Shown here in pieces: positions 1-9,427 of a DNA stretch of 64,000 nucleotides. Below the pieces are notes generated by a model. That model did no database searches. It was not told the origin of the DNA and saw nothing but the letters and a program-made list of their open reading frames with translations. Position 1 is the first letter of the stretch; each line of letters opens with the position of its first letter. Origin of the DNA: Sphingomonadales bacterium (GTDB lineage Bacteria; Pseudomonadota; Alphaproteobacteria; Sphingomonadales; Sphingomonadaceae); the NCBI GenBank assembly GCA_016721875.1, contig JADKHG010000003.1:1-64000 (forward strand), in the 5' to 3' direction. Both the position numbers and the translations under genes were made by a program.

Positions 1-984
1 TCCTCGGTCGCGCCCTATGAATTGGTGCGCAAAATGCGCGCGTCGATTCTTGTGCTCGGCCCGATGCTGGCGCGGATGGGCGAAGCGACGGTTTCGCTGC
101 CCGGCGGCTGCGCTATCGGCAACCGGCCGATCGAACTCCACCTAAGGGCACTCGAAGCTTTTGGCGCCGAGATTGAGCTCGCCTCTGGCTATGTGAAGGC
201 GATCGCCCCCAAAAGCGGGCTTCCCGGCGGCAGCTACAGCTTCCCGGTGGTCTCGGTTGGCGCGACCGAAAATGCACTGATGGCAGCGGTGCTCGCCAAA
301 GGCACCTGCGTGCTGCACAATGCCGCGCGCGAGCCCGAGATTGTCGACCTTTGCAACCTGCTGGTGGCGATGGGTGCCGAGATTGAAGGAATTGGCAGCT
401 CCGACCTGACCATCCACGGCAAAGACCGGCTTTACGGAGCCACCTACCGTGTGATGAGCGACCGGATCGAAGCGGGCAGCTATGCCTGCGCGGTGGCGAT
501 GACCGGGGGCGAGGTCGAACTGGTCGGGGCGAACGAACCCGAAATGCAGGCAACCGTTGACGCGCTACGCGAAGCGGGCGTGACAGTAGAAGCCATCAAG
601 GGCGGATTGCGCGTGGCAGCAGAAGGGCGGCTCAAACCGCTGACCATCTCGACCGCGCCATACCCCGGCTTTGCCACCGACATGCAGGCGCAATTCATGG
701 CGATGCTGTGCATGGCCGACGGTGCCAGCGTGCTGACTGAAACCATCTTCGAAAACCGTTATATGCACGTCCCTGAACTCAACCGCATGGGTGCGCATAT
801 CGAAACCAAAGGCCGCACCGCGATTGTCCATGGCGTCCCGAAACTGACCGGTGCGCCGGTAATGGCCACTGACCTGCGCGCCTCGATGAGCCTGGTTATT
901 GCAGGACTGGTCGCCGAAGGCGAAACGCAGGTGCAGCGTATCTACCACCTCGACCGTGGCTATGAACGGCTTGAGGAGAACTGA
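1..984 (+). CDS. murA: UDP-N-acetylglucosamine 1-carboxyvinyltransferase, partial at 5' end
   Basis: MurA transfers enolpyruvate from PEP to UDP-GlcNAc, the first committed step of peptidoglycan synthesis in the cytoplasm. The frame is open from base 1, so the N-terminal part lies off the left edge. Visible family signatures are the catalytic-cysteine loop '[15 protein letters not shown]', '[11 protein letters not shown]', '[11 protein letters not shown]', '[16 protein letters not shown]' and the C-terminal '[11 protein letters not shown]'. The frame stops at 982-984, about 15 residues short of a normal MurA. Restoring one A in the short A-run near 979-980 gives '...EEKLSLVGAE', which looks like the expected C-terminus, and then runs straight into an nnr-like fragment. 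Identification is firm; the 3' end is damaged by a frameshift and probably by a rearrangement or misjoin. Confidence 0.93.
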   Translation, partial: SSVAPYELVRKMRASILVLGPMLARMGEATVSLPGGCAIGNRPIELHLRALEAFGAEIELASGYVKAIAPKSGLPGGSYSFPVVSVGATENALMAAVLAKGTCVLHNAAREPEIVDLCNLLVAMGAEIEGIGSSDLTIHGKDRLYGATYRVMSDRIEAGSYACAVAMTGGEVELVGANEPEMQATVDALREAGVTVEAIKGGLRVAAEGRLKPLTISTAPYPGFATDMQAQFMAMLCMADGASVLTETIFENRYMHVPELNRMGAHIETKGRTAIVHGVPKLTGAPVMATDLRASMSLVIAGLVAEGETQVQRIYHLDRGYERLEEN

Positions 985-1325
985 GTCTGGTCGGTGCCGA
1001 AACCCACCCCGCACCATTGCTGATCGACGCACTGTTTGGCACTGGCCTCACCCGCGCGCTAGACTCGGCGATTGCCGAGCCGTTCAATCGGTTGGCTGCT
1101 TTGGCCAGCCGCTGTGCCGCCATCGACATCCCGAGTGGTATCGGCACCGACGATGGCGCGACCTATGGCGAGGTTCCGCAATTCGACCTGACAGTGGCGC
1201 TGGGCGTGTTCAAACCCGCCCACGCCAATCCGCTATGTGGCAAGGAGGTGCTGGGCGATATTGGCTTGATCGAAATTGCTCGCCAACTGGTCAGTCCGTC
1301 GTCTGTGTCACCAGCCAAATTCTGA
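984..1325 (+). pseudogene. NAD(P)H-hydrate epimerase (YjeF_N/Nnr) internal fragment
   Basis: This frame encodes the middle of a YjeF_N domain: 'LLIDALFGTGLTR', 'AAIDIPSGIGTDDGATYG' and 'GVFKPAHANPLCGKEVLG...IG'. Full Nnr proteins are about 500 residues, with an N-terminal epimerase and a C-terminal NAD(P)HX dehydratase; they repair hydrated NAD(P)H. Here roughly the first 100 residues and the whole dehydratase are absent, and no plausible start codon precedes the conserved part. The frame reads in directly from murA once the murA frameshift is corrected. Its last 35 bases overlap the convergent RHH gene. It cannot make a working enzyme; it is a deletion remnant or a chimeric assembly join. 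Confidence 0.6.
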
Positions 1326-1527
1326 TCGCCCCCGCCAACCCCGGCGGCGTCTTGCTTCTGATCCGTTCGGCATCAATCTCGGCCACCAGCGCGTTCACCG
1401 CTACCCCGCGCGATTCCGCCGCCGCCTTCAGCATGTCCCAGAATAAAGGCTCCAGACTGATCGATGTTTGATGGCCGTTGATCGTAACCGACCGCTTGAC
1501 TGGCGGATGATAGGGCGCGCTGGTCAT
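1291..1527 (-). CDS. Ribbon-helix-helix domain protein
   Basis: A 78-residue protein with a short beta strand and two helices of the RHH_4 type: 'KRSVTINGHQTSISLEPLFWDMLKAAAE' followed by 'NALVAEIDAERI' (segments shown together exceed a core RHH of about 50 residues). Proteins of this small family are common in alphaproteobacteria and are presumed DNA-binding or antitoxin-like, but specific targets are not known. It ends by overlapping the nnr remnant on the other strand. No toxin partner is adjacent, so a toxin-antitoxin role is not supported here. The ATG at 1525-1527 fits the family's usual N-terminus. Confidence 0.75.
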   Translation of the reverse strand: MTSAPYHPPVKRSVTINGHQTSISLEPLFWDMLKAAAESRGVAVNALVAEIDAERIRSKTPPGLAGAIRIWLVTQTTD

Positions 1528-1567
1528 GGGCCACCCGTTGCAGGGTTGCAGCTTTTATATGCCACAC

Positions 1568-2134
1568 TCAAATCGTAGGTGCCGCACCGCGCGCATCGCT
1601 CTGCCAGCGGCGATGAATGAGGATCGCCGCGACCATTTCAACAAAGCCTATCGAATAGGCCAATATTGGACCATCTAAGCCGAGGCCGAACAGCGCAGCC
1701 GAGCCGATTGCAACGAAGGTAGCAGCCAAAAACCAGAAGGCAGCCTCATCATATAATGTTCGAAAACTGAAATAGCGCGCACCCACCACGACGGCCATTG
1801 CGGCTATGGCTTGTTCCGCATCGTCCTGTAACAAAACCCAGGCAACGACAATTCCGGCAAAAAGCACAAATGTCGATTCAAGAGCCAAGCGCTCCAATGG
1901 CTTACCCAGGGTAACCGCTGGAGCGCGAAAAAGCGCTTTAGCGATCAGCAATCCTAATGGAAAAATTGCCATTCCACCAAAGAACAGAGTCCAGAAAGCC
2001 ACAACCGGTCCGTAGCCGGTCCAGGCAAAGCCTGCGCCAAGCCATACCAGACCGGAAACCAGCACTCCAGGCGCTCCCCGAACATAGGCTTTTGCCAAAT
2101 CCTGTTGAGCCTGTTTCAGTGTTGGATCGGTCAT
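1568..2134 (-). CDS. Uncharacterised integral membrane protein
   Basis: A 188-residue protein with a short charged N-terminus (MTDPTLKQAQQDLAKAYVRG) and about six hydrophobic segments, for example around residues 24-44, 46-68, 88-104, 108-125, 133-152 and 155-172. It resembles small multi-spanning proteins of unknown function (possibly the DUF7010 group). No catalytic or binding motif is visible. It lies 8 bases downstream of phbB on the same strand and may be co-transcribed with it. Function is unknown; that it is a real membrane protein is well supported by length and composition. Confidence 0.7.
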   Translation of the reverse strand: MTDPTLKQAQQDLAKAYVRGAPGVLVSGLVWLGAGFAWTGYGPVVAFWTLFFGGMAIFPLGLLIAKALFRAPAVTLGKPLERLALESTFVLFAGIVVAWVLLQDDAEQAIAAMAVVVGARYFSFRTLYDEAAFWFLAATFVAIGSAALFGLGLDGPILAYSIGFVEMVAAILIHRRWQSDARGAAPTI

Positions 2135-2142
2135 CGGTCTAT

Positions 2143-2862
2143 TTAATACATATGCTGGCCACCGTTGATCGACAGCGTCGACCCGGTGACAAAGCTGGCA
2201 TTGTCGCTGGTGAGGAATTCTACCCCGCGCGCGATTTCTTCGGGAAGGCCCAGCCGTCCGACAGGAATCTGCGCGACGATTTTCTGCATCACCACATCGG
2301 GGATGGTCGCCAGCATCTCGGTGGCGATATATCCGGGCGCAATGGCATTTGCAGTGACGCCATATTTGGCGCCTTCCATCGCCAGCGACTTTGTGAAGCC
2401 GTGGATACCCGATTTGGCGGCGGCATAATTGACCTGGCTGATCTGCCCACCCTGCCCGTTAACCGACCCCACATTGACAATACGGCCCCAGCCGCGCGTG
2501 CGCATATTGGGGAAGACGGCCTTTGCCATGTTGAAACAACCGGACAGGTCAATGCGAATTACCTCATCCCATTGATCCCAGGTCATTTTCATCATCGTTG
2601 CGTCGCGGGTAATACCCGCATTGTTGACCAGAATATCGATCGGACCATGCTCTTCTTCAATCGCGGCGCAGGCGTCGAGGCAGCCCTGATGATCGCCCAC
2701 ATCCCATTTGCGCACCGCAATGCCGGTACGATCGGAAAACGCCTTGGCCGCTGCATCATTGCCGCCATAATTGGCAATGACCGTGCGTCCCTTTTCTTGC
2801 AGTTTAAGGCTAATGGCCTCGCCGATCCCGCGGGTACCCCCGGTGACAACCGCTATCCTCAT
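2143..2862 (-). CDS. phbB: Acetoacetyl-CoA reductase (SDR family)
   Basis: A 239-residue short-chain dehydrogenase that reduces acetoacetyl-CoA to (R)-3-hydroxybutyryl-CoA with NADPH for polyhydroxyalkanoate synthesis. The Rossmann motif 'VTGGTRGIGEAI' is at residues 6-17, 'NNAG' follows in the middle, and the catalytic Ser, Tyr and Lys are in 'NVGSVNGQGGQISQVNYAAAKSG'. The C-terminal 'SINGGQHMY' is typical of the PhbB branch rather than FabG. The ATG at 2862 is chosen because a purine-rich AGGAGAGAGAG-type ribosome site sits directly upstream; a longer frame to 2925 adds 21 unconserved residues. No phaA or phaC is in the window. Confidence 0.9.
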   Translation of the reverse strand: MRIAVVTGGTRGIGEAISLKLQEKGRTVIANYGGNDAAAKAFSDRTGIAVRKWDVGDHQGCLDACAAIEEEHGPIDILVNNAGITRDATMMKMTWDQWDEVIRIDLSGCFNMAKAVFPNMRTRGWGRIVNVGSVNGQGGQISQVNYAAAKSGIHGFTKSLAMEGAKYGVTANAIAPGYIATEMLATIPDVVMQKIVAQIPVGRLGLPEEIARGVEFLTSDNASFVTGSTLSINGGQHMY

Positions 2863-2960
2863 CTCTCTCTCCTGACTTTGCGTCTTGTTTGACCTGTCGA
2901 TAGCCATGACAAGGCGCGGCAACAAGTTGACGCAAGCGTCAGGAGAATTAGACTTTTGTA

Positions 2961-3965
2961 TTAGAGATTGGTCCAGCCCGCCAATTCGCGGCGGATCAGC
3001 GCTTCAAGCATGTCGATGCCTTCGCTGGAATCGTTGAGGCACGGGATATAGGCAAAGTCGGTTCCGCCCGCGTGCAGGAAGCTTTCCTTGCCCTGAATCG
3101 CCAGTTCTTCAAGCGTTTCGAGGCAGTCTGCGGAAAAGCCGGGCGCGAATATCGCCACCTTGCGCTTGCCTTGGCGTGCCAGTCTTTCCAGCGTGCTATC
3201 AGTCGCGGGCTCGAGCCATTTCGCCCGTCCGAAGCGCGACTGGAATGTCACCACAAGTTCGCGACCCAGTTTTTCCGACAGCAGTCGCGCGGTTTTCTGG
3301 CACTGGCAATGATAGGGATCGCCCAGATGCAATGTGCGTTCGGGCATACCGTGGAAGCTGGCGACAATGGCATCTGGGACAAATGGCAGACGCTCCAATG
3401 CTTCCCCAACCGACTTTGCCAAGGCATCGATATGCACCGGATCATCATAATAAGGCGGCAGGAGCCGTAGCGCCGGTTGCCAGCGCATATCGGCCATCAC
3501 CCGGGCCACTTCATCAAACACAGTCGCCGTGGTCGCGCCCGAATATTGCGGATAAAGCGGCGCGATCAGGATTCGGCCGCAGCCGGCGGCCTTGGCCTTT
3601 TCCAGTTCGCTTGCAATCGACGGATTGCCATAGCGCATCGCGGCACTGAAATAGACAGCATCGCCAAAGTGTTTTTGGAGGGCATCGGCCTGATCCGCCG
3701 TCACGACCGCAAGCGGCGAACCCCGGTCGGTCCAGACCTTGGCATAATTGGCCGCCGATTTTTTGGGGCGGGTGTTGAGAATGATCCCGCGCAATATCGG
3801 TTGCCAGATCAAGGGCGATATTTCGACAACGCGGCGGTCCGACAGAAATTGCTTCAGATAACCACGCACCGCAGCCGGGGTCGGAGCATCGGGCGTGCCA
3901 AGATTGACCAAAATCACACCAATACGGCGCGGCGGTATTTCGGGATGGTCGGCGGGTCGCTGCAT
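2961..3965 (-). CDS. hemH: Ferrochelatase
   Basis: HemH inserts Fe2+ into protoporphyrin IX, the last step of haem synthesis. The 334-residue protein begins with 'IGVILVNLGTPDAPTP', has the conserved histidine motif 'ASFHGMPERTLHLGDPYHC' and the C-terminal 'FAPGFSADCLETLEEL' with the metal-handling Glu. Length matches bacterial ferrochelatases. The ATG at 3963-3965 overlaps the stop of the upstream molybdenum hydroxylase gene (TGATG), so the two are translationally coupled; a GTG one codon earlier is possible. It is the last gene of an operon with mrp and the hydroxylase. Confidence 0.95.
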   Translation of the reverse strand: MQRPADHPEIPPRRIGVILVNLGTPDAPTPAAVRGYLKQFLSDRRVVEISPLIWQPILRGIILNTRPKKSAANYAKVWTDRGSPLAVVTADQADALQKHFGDAVYFSAAMRYGNPSIASELEKAKAAGCGRILIAPLYPQYSGATTATVFDEVARVMADMRWQPALRLLPPYYDDPVHIDALAKSVGEALERLPFVPDAIVASFHGMPERTLHLGDPYHCQCQKTARLLSEKLGRELVVTFQSRFGRAKWLEPATDSTLERLARQGKRKVAIFAPGFSADCLETLEELAIQGKESFLHAGGTDFAYIPCLNDSSEGIDMLEALIRRELAGWTNL

Positions 3966-6233
3966 CACAATCCCTTCGACAGCAACGGCAATTCGCGCAA
4001 GCGCACGCCCGCGGCGGAGAATAGCGCATTGGCAACCGCTGGAGCGACTGCTGGCACGCCAATCTCGCTCGCGCCACCGGGTTCGGCGTCGCTGCGGACA
4101 AATTCAATCTCGATTTCGGGGATGTCCGAAAGGACCGGCAAGTCGATGTCGCGCAGGCGGCGTGCCGTCGGCATTCCGCTTTCATAGTCGGTCGAAGAGC
4201 CGAGCGCCTGTGCGAGGCCGAATATGATTCCGCTTTCAACCTGCTGCCGCGCCAGCTCTGGATTGATCAGCCGCCCGCAATCGACCATTGCCGAGATCCG
4301 TTCGACCTTCACTCCCGTCTCGCTGGTGGTGGCGGTCGCGATCAAGGCGATATGGCTGCCTTGCATGCTATGACAGGCTATTCCCTTGCTGCTTCCCGAT
4401 GCGCCACCATCCCAATTGGCTAGTGCTGCAACGCCAGTCAGACAGCGCGCCAAACGGGTCTGGCCAACGAGCATCTGCATGCGGAACGATAATGGCTCGA
4501 CACCGCTCTCATGCGCGAGTTCGTCGATGAAGCTTTCGATGAAAAAGGCGGTGTAACCATGCCCGCCACCACGCAAGATGCCACCCGGCAGAGGCAGTTT
4601 GATCGGATAATGGGCGATGCTCAGATTGGGGATGGCATAAGGCGGGATCGCGCCTGCAATTGCCATCGGATCATGCTCACCAGCCGTTTTCTCCATCGCC
4701 TCAACCGCGCCGTCGCCGCTTATTCGTTGCATCTGCTCACGGGCAAATGGCGGGACTGCGATACGCACCGACAGGCCTGTGACCACACCACCCGCTGCAA
4801 GCGATGCCGTCATCCGGGCATGGGCGGGCGGTCGCACGAAATCGCGCATGAATTCCTCGGGTCGCGACCAGATGACCTGCACCGGTCGACCGCTATGTTT
4901 GGCTAAGGCCGCTGCCTGTCGTGCGATTTGCGAATCGAGATTGCGGCCAAAACTGCCTCCGGCAAAGGTGGGGATCAGTGTCACGTCATCGACCGAAATA
5001 CCAATGGCGTGCCGCCGCCGCGCGCGCACTTTGCGGGGCCTGACTGGCCATCCACAGCGTTAGCCGACCATCCTGAAACTGCGCTGTTGCGGTGCGCGTT
5101 TCGAGTGGGGCGTGCAGTGCAGCTGCGGTAAAATAGAGCGCTTTGTGAATGCGGGTGCCCGAGGATTTATCAAATGCTGCGTCAATTGACCCTTGGTCAA
5201 ATATCTTCGCGCCTTCCACTTTGGAAAATGCTTTTGACAACTGCTCGTTCATCGACGCGGTTTCGGCCATGAGACCGACGGTCTCGAAAGTCGGTGCAAT
5301 TGCGTCGAGCGCCTGATTGGCGGCCCACCAGTTGGTGCCGAGTACCGCAACCCAGCCGTCGGTCTTTACGACATCAACCACCGCTTTGCGCTTACTGATC
5401 CCTTTTGCTGCAATTGATTTCAGCGTCGTATCGCCTGTGGGCCCCGCCCGAACCGAGGCATAGAGCATGTCGGGCAGTCGAATATCTCCGGCAAAATTGG
5501 CGCTGCCGTCAACTTTAGCGGCAACATCAAGCCTGGGCATTTCCTTTCCCGACAGCGCGTTGATCGGCGACGGGTTCAGCGGCACCGGATCGGGTCCGTC
5601 AAACGAAGACGCTGCCTCGGCAAGTTGCGAAAAGGGGATCTGTTTTTTGCCGAAAACCACAAAGCCATTGCGCGTTTCGAGATTTTCCCACTCGGTATCC
5701 CAACGCTCGGCTGCGGCCTGACACAGCAAAGTGCGCGCGGCCGCCCCGGCCAAGCGACACGGTTCCTCAAACTGGCGGATCGAGGTCGCCCCTCCGGTGA
5801 TCATGAAGGCGTTGCGCGTCGCCCAATCGTCACCCAAGCCATCAATCGCATCTTCATTGGCGAGAGCGCCCAAGCCCGCAGGCATCAAAGCCGATCGCCA
5901 TTCGCGCGCAAACAAAGTGTTGGCGAATTCCGGGCTGGCGAGCGCGGGCTGGACAGCAACGGTGCGCCAGTCGGCCCCCAGTTCACCAGCGACGATCTGT
6001 GCCAGCGCCGTATAGACCCCCTGCCCCGCCTCGCTTTGCGGGATGGCAACAGTGACGGATCCGTCGCGGCTGATTTTCAGCCAGCTGCCAAATCCATAGT
6101 CACCCTTAGCCAGCGGCAAGTTGGCGCGGTATTGGCGCGGCCATAATTGCCAACCAACCAGCAGCCCGACACCTATCCCTCCGCCGATCAGCAGATTGCG
6201 CCGCGATAGATCGGGGAGATCGAACCGGCTCAT
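3965..6233 (-). CDS. Molybdopterin-binding aldehyde/isoquinoline oxidoreductase large subunit (frameshifted)
   Basis: A xanthine dehydrogenase-family molybdenum hydroxylase of about 755 residues, closest in layout to the beta subunit of isoquinoline 1-oxidoreductase. It starts with a twin-arginine signal, 'SRRNLLIGGGIGVGLLVG', so the folded enzyme should be exported to the periplasm. Conserved blocks include 'IPQSEAGQGVYTALAQIVAGE', 'FAGGSFGRNLD', 'LPGGILRGGGHGYTAF' and the C-terminal 'GGASEIGVPAVAPAVANAL' with the Glu expected at the molybdenum site. The reading frame breaks in a GC-repeat near 5010-5028 (one extra base or two missing). The start at 6233 overlaps the mrp stop as ATGA. The usual small [2Fe-2S] partner subunit is not adjacent. 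Confidence 0.85.
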
Positions 6234-7204
6234 CCGGCGCCACGCTGGCTGTCGATCCATTTACCGACCTTAGTAGCAATCGCCGCAAAGGCGTCGCCAA
6301 TCGGCGTGTCATGCAACGCAGGCGGATCGCCTTCATCGCTTGCGGTGCGGATCGCGATATCGAGCGGAATGCGCCCGAGGAAGGGAATGCCCAGCTTTGC
6401 CGCTGCTGCCTCCGCGCCGCCATGGCCAAAGGGTTCGCTAACCTCGCCACAGTGCGGGCAGAGATATCCCGCCATATTCTCAACCAGCCCGATCACCGGC
6501 ACTTTTGCCGTGTCGAAAAAATTGATCGCGCGTGTGGCGTCGATCAGCGCGAGATCCTGCGGTGTGGAAATAATCACCGCCCCAGCGGGCTTGTGCTTTT
6601 GCACCATCGACAATTGGATGTCGCCCGTCCCTGGCGGCATGTCGACGATGATTTCGCGCACCGGACCCCAGACCGCGTCAACCAATTGTCCCAGCGCCTG
6701 TCCCGCCATCGGACCCCGCCAGGCAATCGCCTGTCCATCCTTGGTCAATTGTCCCATCGACAAAAAGGGAACCCCGCCAATGCCCATTAACGGCACCAGC
6801 TTGTTGCCTTCGGCGGTCGGCTTAACGCCTTCGCGCGCGAGCAAACGCGGTTGTGATGGTCCGTAAATATCGGCATCAACAAGCCCGACATTGCGCCCGA
6901 CTCGCGCCATCGCCACCGCGAGATTGGCCGACAACGTCGATTTGCCAACCCCGCCTTTGCCGCTGGCGACCGCGATCAATGTGGGTGTTATCCGCTCCAT
7001 CGTTTCAAGCACGCGCACCGGAGCACCGTCGGTCAGCTCTTTCGTGCGGTCGCAGACAGCGTTGTTCAATTGCGACCGTGCCTCGCTGTCCAGACCGGCA
7101 ACGTCGAGAACCACCGTGACCCCACGCTCATTCGCTGTAACGCCGCTGATCCTGCCGTCTGCGATTGGCTGGAGCGCAGCCTGCAATGTGTCCATCTCGA
7201 TCAT
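6230..7204 (-). CDS. apbC: Mrp/NBP35 (ApbC) iron-sulfur carrier ATPase
   Basis: A 324-residue P-loop ATPase that binds and hands over [4Fe-4S] clusters in the cytosol. It has an N-terminal DUF59-like domain (residues 1-85), the deviant Walker A 'VASGKGGVGKSTLSANLA', 'DADIYGPSQP', 'DMPPGTGDIQLS', and the bridging-cluster CxxC in 'YLCPHCGEV'. The ATG at 7204 is chosen from family length; the longer frame to 7570 is antisense to hflK and unlikely. It heads the operon mrp, molybdenum hydroxylase, hemH, which all concern metal cofactors. It diverges from hflK with about 107 bases between the starts. Confidence 0.93.
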   Translation of the reverse strand: MIEMDTLQAALQPIADGRISGVTANERGVTVVLDVAGLDSEARSQLNNAVCDRTKELTDGAPVRVLETMERITPTLIAVASGKGGVGKSTLSANLAVAMARVGRNVGLVDADIYGPSQPRLLAREGVKPTAEGNKLVPLMGIGGVPFLSMGQLTKDGQAIAWRGPMAGQALGQLVDAVWGPVREIIVDMPPGTGDIQLSMVQKHKPAGAVIISTPQDLALIDATRAINFFDTAKVPVIGLVENMAGYLCPHCGEVSEPFGHGGAEAAAAKLGIPFLGRIPLDIAIRTASDEGDPPALHDTPIGDAFAAIATKVGKWIDSQRGAG

Positions 7205-7311
7205 GGCTTCGGCGAATAGAATCAGAATCTCTGGAATGACACTGTTTTTCTTTGCGCGGCTTCCATGGTAGCGAACGAACAAACCAAGGATGGACGGGAA
7301 CTTCAACCGGC

Positions 7312-8407
7312 ATGAGTGAAGAAGGAAAGGCCCCTGGGACGCACCGTCCGCTGGGGCAGGTGGAGACACCGCAGGGCATGGGCCCTCCAAAGCCCCGGAC
7401 AATGGCTCGGCTGGCCCCTCCAACCCGTGGGATCCCGACGCCATGCGCAAAACGGGCAAGCCCCGTGGGCCCTCACTCGAAGATATTTTTCGCCGGACCA
7501 AAGGCAGCGGCGGCGGTGGCTTTGGCGGATTGCCGACCCGGCCCGATGGCAAAAGCTGGTGGCCGATCATCGCTGGCGGACTGGTTCTGCTTTGGCTCAG
7601 TTGGTCGAGCGTTCACCGTCTAGGGCCGGAACAGCAAGGCGTTGTCACCACCTTTGGCAAATATTCACACACCGTTGGGCCGGGCATTGCGATGACCGCG
7701 CCTTTCCCGATCCAGCGGCTCGAAAAGCTCGACACCCAGCAAATTCGCACAACGCCAATTGGTTCATCCAAATCGAGTAATGACAATCTGGTTCTGACCA
7801 AGGACCAGAATATCATCGATATGGCCTATGATGTGCGCTGGTCGATCAAAAGCCCCGAGCGCTTCCTTTTCCAGCTCGATCAGCCCGAACAGACTGTGCA
7901 AGAAGTTTCGGAAAGCGCCATGCGCGCCACCGTGGCCAATTTTAATCTGACGCAGGCCATCGGCGATGGCCGTGCCGAAATCGAAGGTCAGGTGCTGGAA
8001 CGCATGCAGGCTATACTCGACGAATATCGGTCGGGCGTTCTGGTACAGAGCGTTTCAATTCGGCAGTCTGACCTCCAGCAGAGGTCACCGACGCGTTCCG
8101 CGCGGTCAACGCCGCACAACAAAAGCGCGAAAGCAATCTCAACGATGCGCGCGCTTATGCTAGCCAAGTGACTCAATTGGCTCTCGGTGAAACCGCCGAA
8201 TTCGATAAAATTTACGAGCAATATAAAACCGCGCCAGAGGTTACCAAAAGGCGGCTCTATTATGAAACCATGGAGCAGATATTGGGCAAGGTCGACAAAA
8301 CCATAGTCGAAAGCGGCGCAGTGACACCTTATCTGCCGCTGCCGGAAATGCAGCGCCGAAATAGCGGCGAGAGCAACAGCGTAACCGTTACGGGGAAGAA
8401 GCAATGA
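7312..8407 (+). CDS. hflK: HflK, protease modulator (two frameshifts)
   Basis: HflK is an SPFH/stomatin-type membrane protein that forms a large periplasmic cage with HflC around FtsH and tunes membrane-protein degradation. After a Gly/Pro-rich cytoplasmic N-terminus ('GPWDAPSAGAGGD...NPWDPD') comes one membrane span (about 'WWPIIAGGLVLLWLSWSSV') and the SPFH domain beginning 'RLGPEQQGVVTTFGKYSHTV'. Two one-base deficits break the frame: a G-run at 7329-7330 (which hides the true start, ATG 7312, 'MSEEGKG') and a C-run at 8072-8073 ('QSDPPAEVTDAFRAVN' is restored by one C). Corrected length is about 365 residues. The stop overlaps hflC as ATGA. Confidence 0.9.
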
Positions 8408-9267
8408 GCCGGCCGTTCTTTCAAAATCCGGTCGCAATGGGCCTGACTGCGCTTGGCCTGCTCATGCTGATCGGCATGTCCGTATCGATTGTGCCGGAAA
8501 CCAAGCAGGCCATCATCAGCAGCTTCGGCGGCAAGCCGTTGCGCGTGGTGAACGCCTATAAGCCGGATGAGCAATTTGGCGGCACCAAGCCAGGCCTGAC
8601 CTTCCGCATCCCCTTTTTCGAGCAGATCCAATATATCGATAAGCGCGTGCTGAGTGTTGGAATGGAGCGACAGGAAGTGCTCTCGACCGACCAGTTGCGG
8701 CTGCAAGTCGATGCCTTTGCCCGGTTCCGCGTGACAAAGCCTGTTCGCATGTATCAGGCGATCCGCACCGAAGACCGGCTGCGCGAACAATTGCGTACAA
8801 TCCTTGGCTCGGCGTTGCGGAACGAACTCGGCAAACGCTCTTTTTCGACCTTGCTGAGCGCCGAACGCGGCCAGGTGATGGAAAACATCCAGACCGCGCT
8901 CAATCGTCAGGCTCGTCGTTTTGGTGCTGAAGTAATCGACGTCCGCATCAAGCGCGCGGACTTGCCTGAAGGCACGCCGCTACAATCCGCCTTCGCCCGC
9001 ATGGAAAGCGCGCGCAAGCAGGAAGCAATTGCGATCGAGGCCGAAGGTCAGAAAGAGGCACAGATCATCCGTGCTAGCGCGGAAGCCGAAGCGGCGAGAA
9101 TTTATGCTGCAAGCTATAACAAGGATGCCGATTTCTACGATTTCCACCGCGCGATGCAGTCTTATCGCCGCACCTTCCAGCAGGAAGGACAGGAAGGCGG
9201 GCCGCGGACTAACATCGTCTTGTCGCCCAATAACGATTATCTGCGGAAATTCCGCGATGGCCGTTAA
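8404..9267 (+). CDS. hflC: HflC, protease modulator
   Basis: HflC, 287 residues, is the SPFH partner of HflK in the complex that surrounds FtsH in the inner membrane. The N-terminal membrane anchor is 'VAMGLTALGLLMLIGMSVSI', followed by the SPFH core ('LTFRIPFFEQIQYIDKRVL', 'RFRVTKPVRMYQAIRTED') and a C-terminal helical region rich in Ala, Glu and Gln ('AEGQKEAQIIRASAEAEAAR') typical of the family. Its ATG overlaps the hflK stop, giving translational coupling. The frame is intact. Confidence 0.95.
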   Translation: MSRPFFQNPVAMGLTALGLLMLIGMSVSIVPETKQAIISSFGGKPLRVVNAYKPDEQFGGTKPGLTFRIPFFEQIQYIDKRVLSVGMERQEVLSTDQLRLQVDAFARFRVTKPVRMYQAIRTEDRLREQLRTILGSALRNELGKRSFSTLLSAERGQVMENIQTALNRQARRFGAEVIDVRIKRADLPEGTPLQSAFARMESARKQEAIAIEAEGQKEAQIIRASAEAEAARIYAASYNKDADFYDFHRAMQSYRRTFQQEGQEGGPRTNIVLSPNNDYLRKFRDGR

Positions 9268-9427
9268 GACCGGACGTCCGGCCTTGTCGTTTGTCGAAAG
9301 CCGACGCGGGTTCGGCAGGACAGCGCTGGTTCATTCAATTGGCGTTAAGGAATATGACGCCACGTAAATTGTGTTTTTCCAGGCAGTGGCCAATTCCGCT
9401 GCCTTTGAATTGAGAGGACTGAATATC

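Noticed and set aside
1291..1527. RHH protein as an antitoxin of a toxin-antitoxin pair
   Set aside because: No toxin-sized partner gene is adjacent on either strand.
7312..8407. Programmed frameshifting in hflK and the other broken genes
   Set aside because: The breaks are at unrelated places, mostly need one base restored to a homopolymer, and hit families never known to use recoding. Sequence error is simpler.
9269..9285. Palindrome CCGGACGTCCGG after hflC as a terminator
   Set aside because: It has no loop and no T-tract; too short to call.
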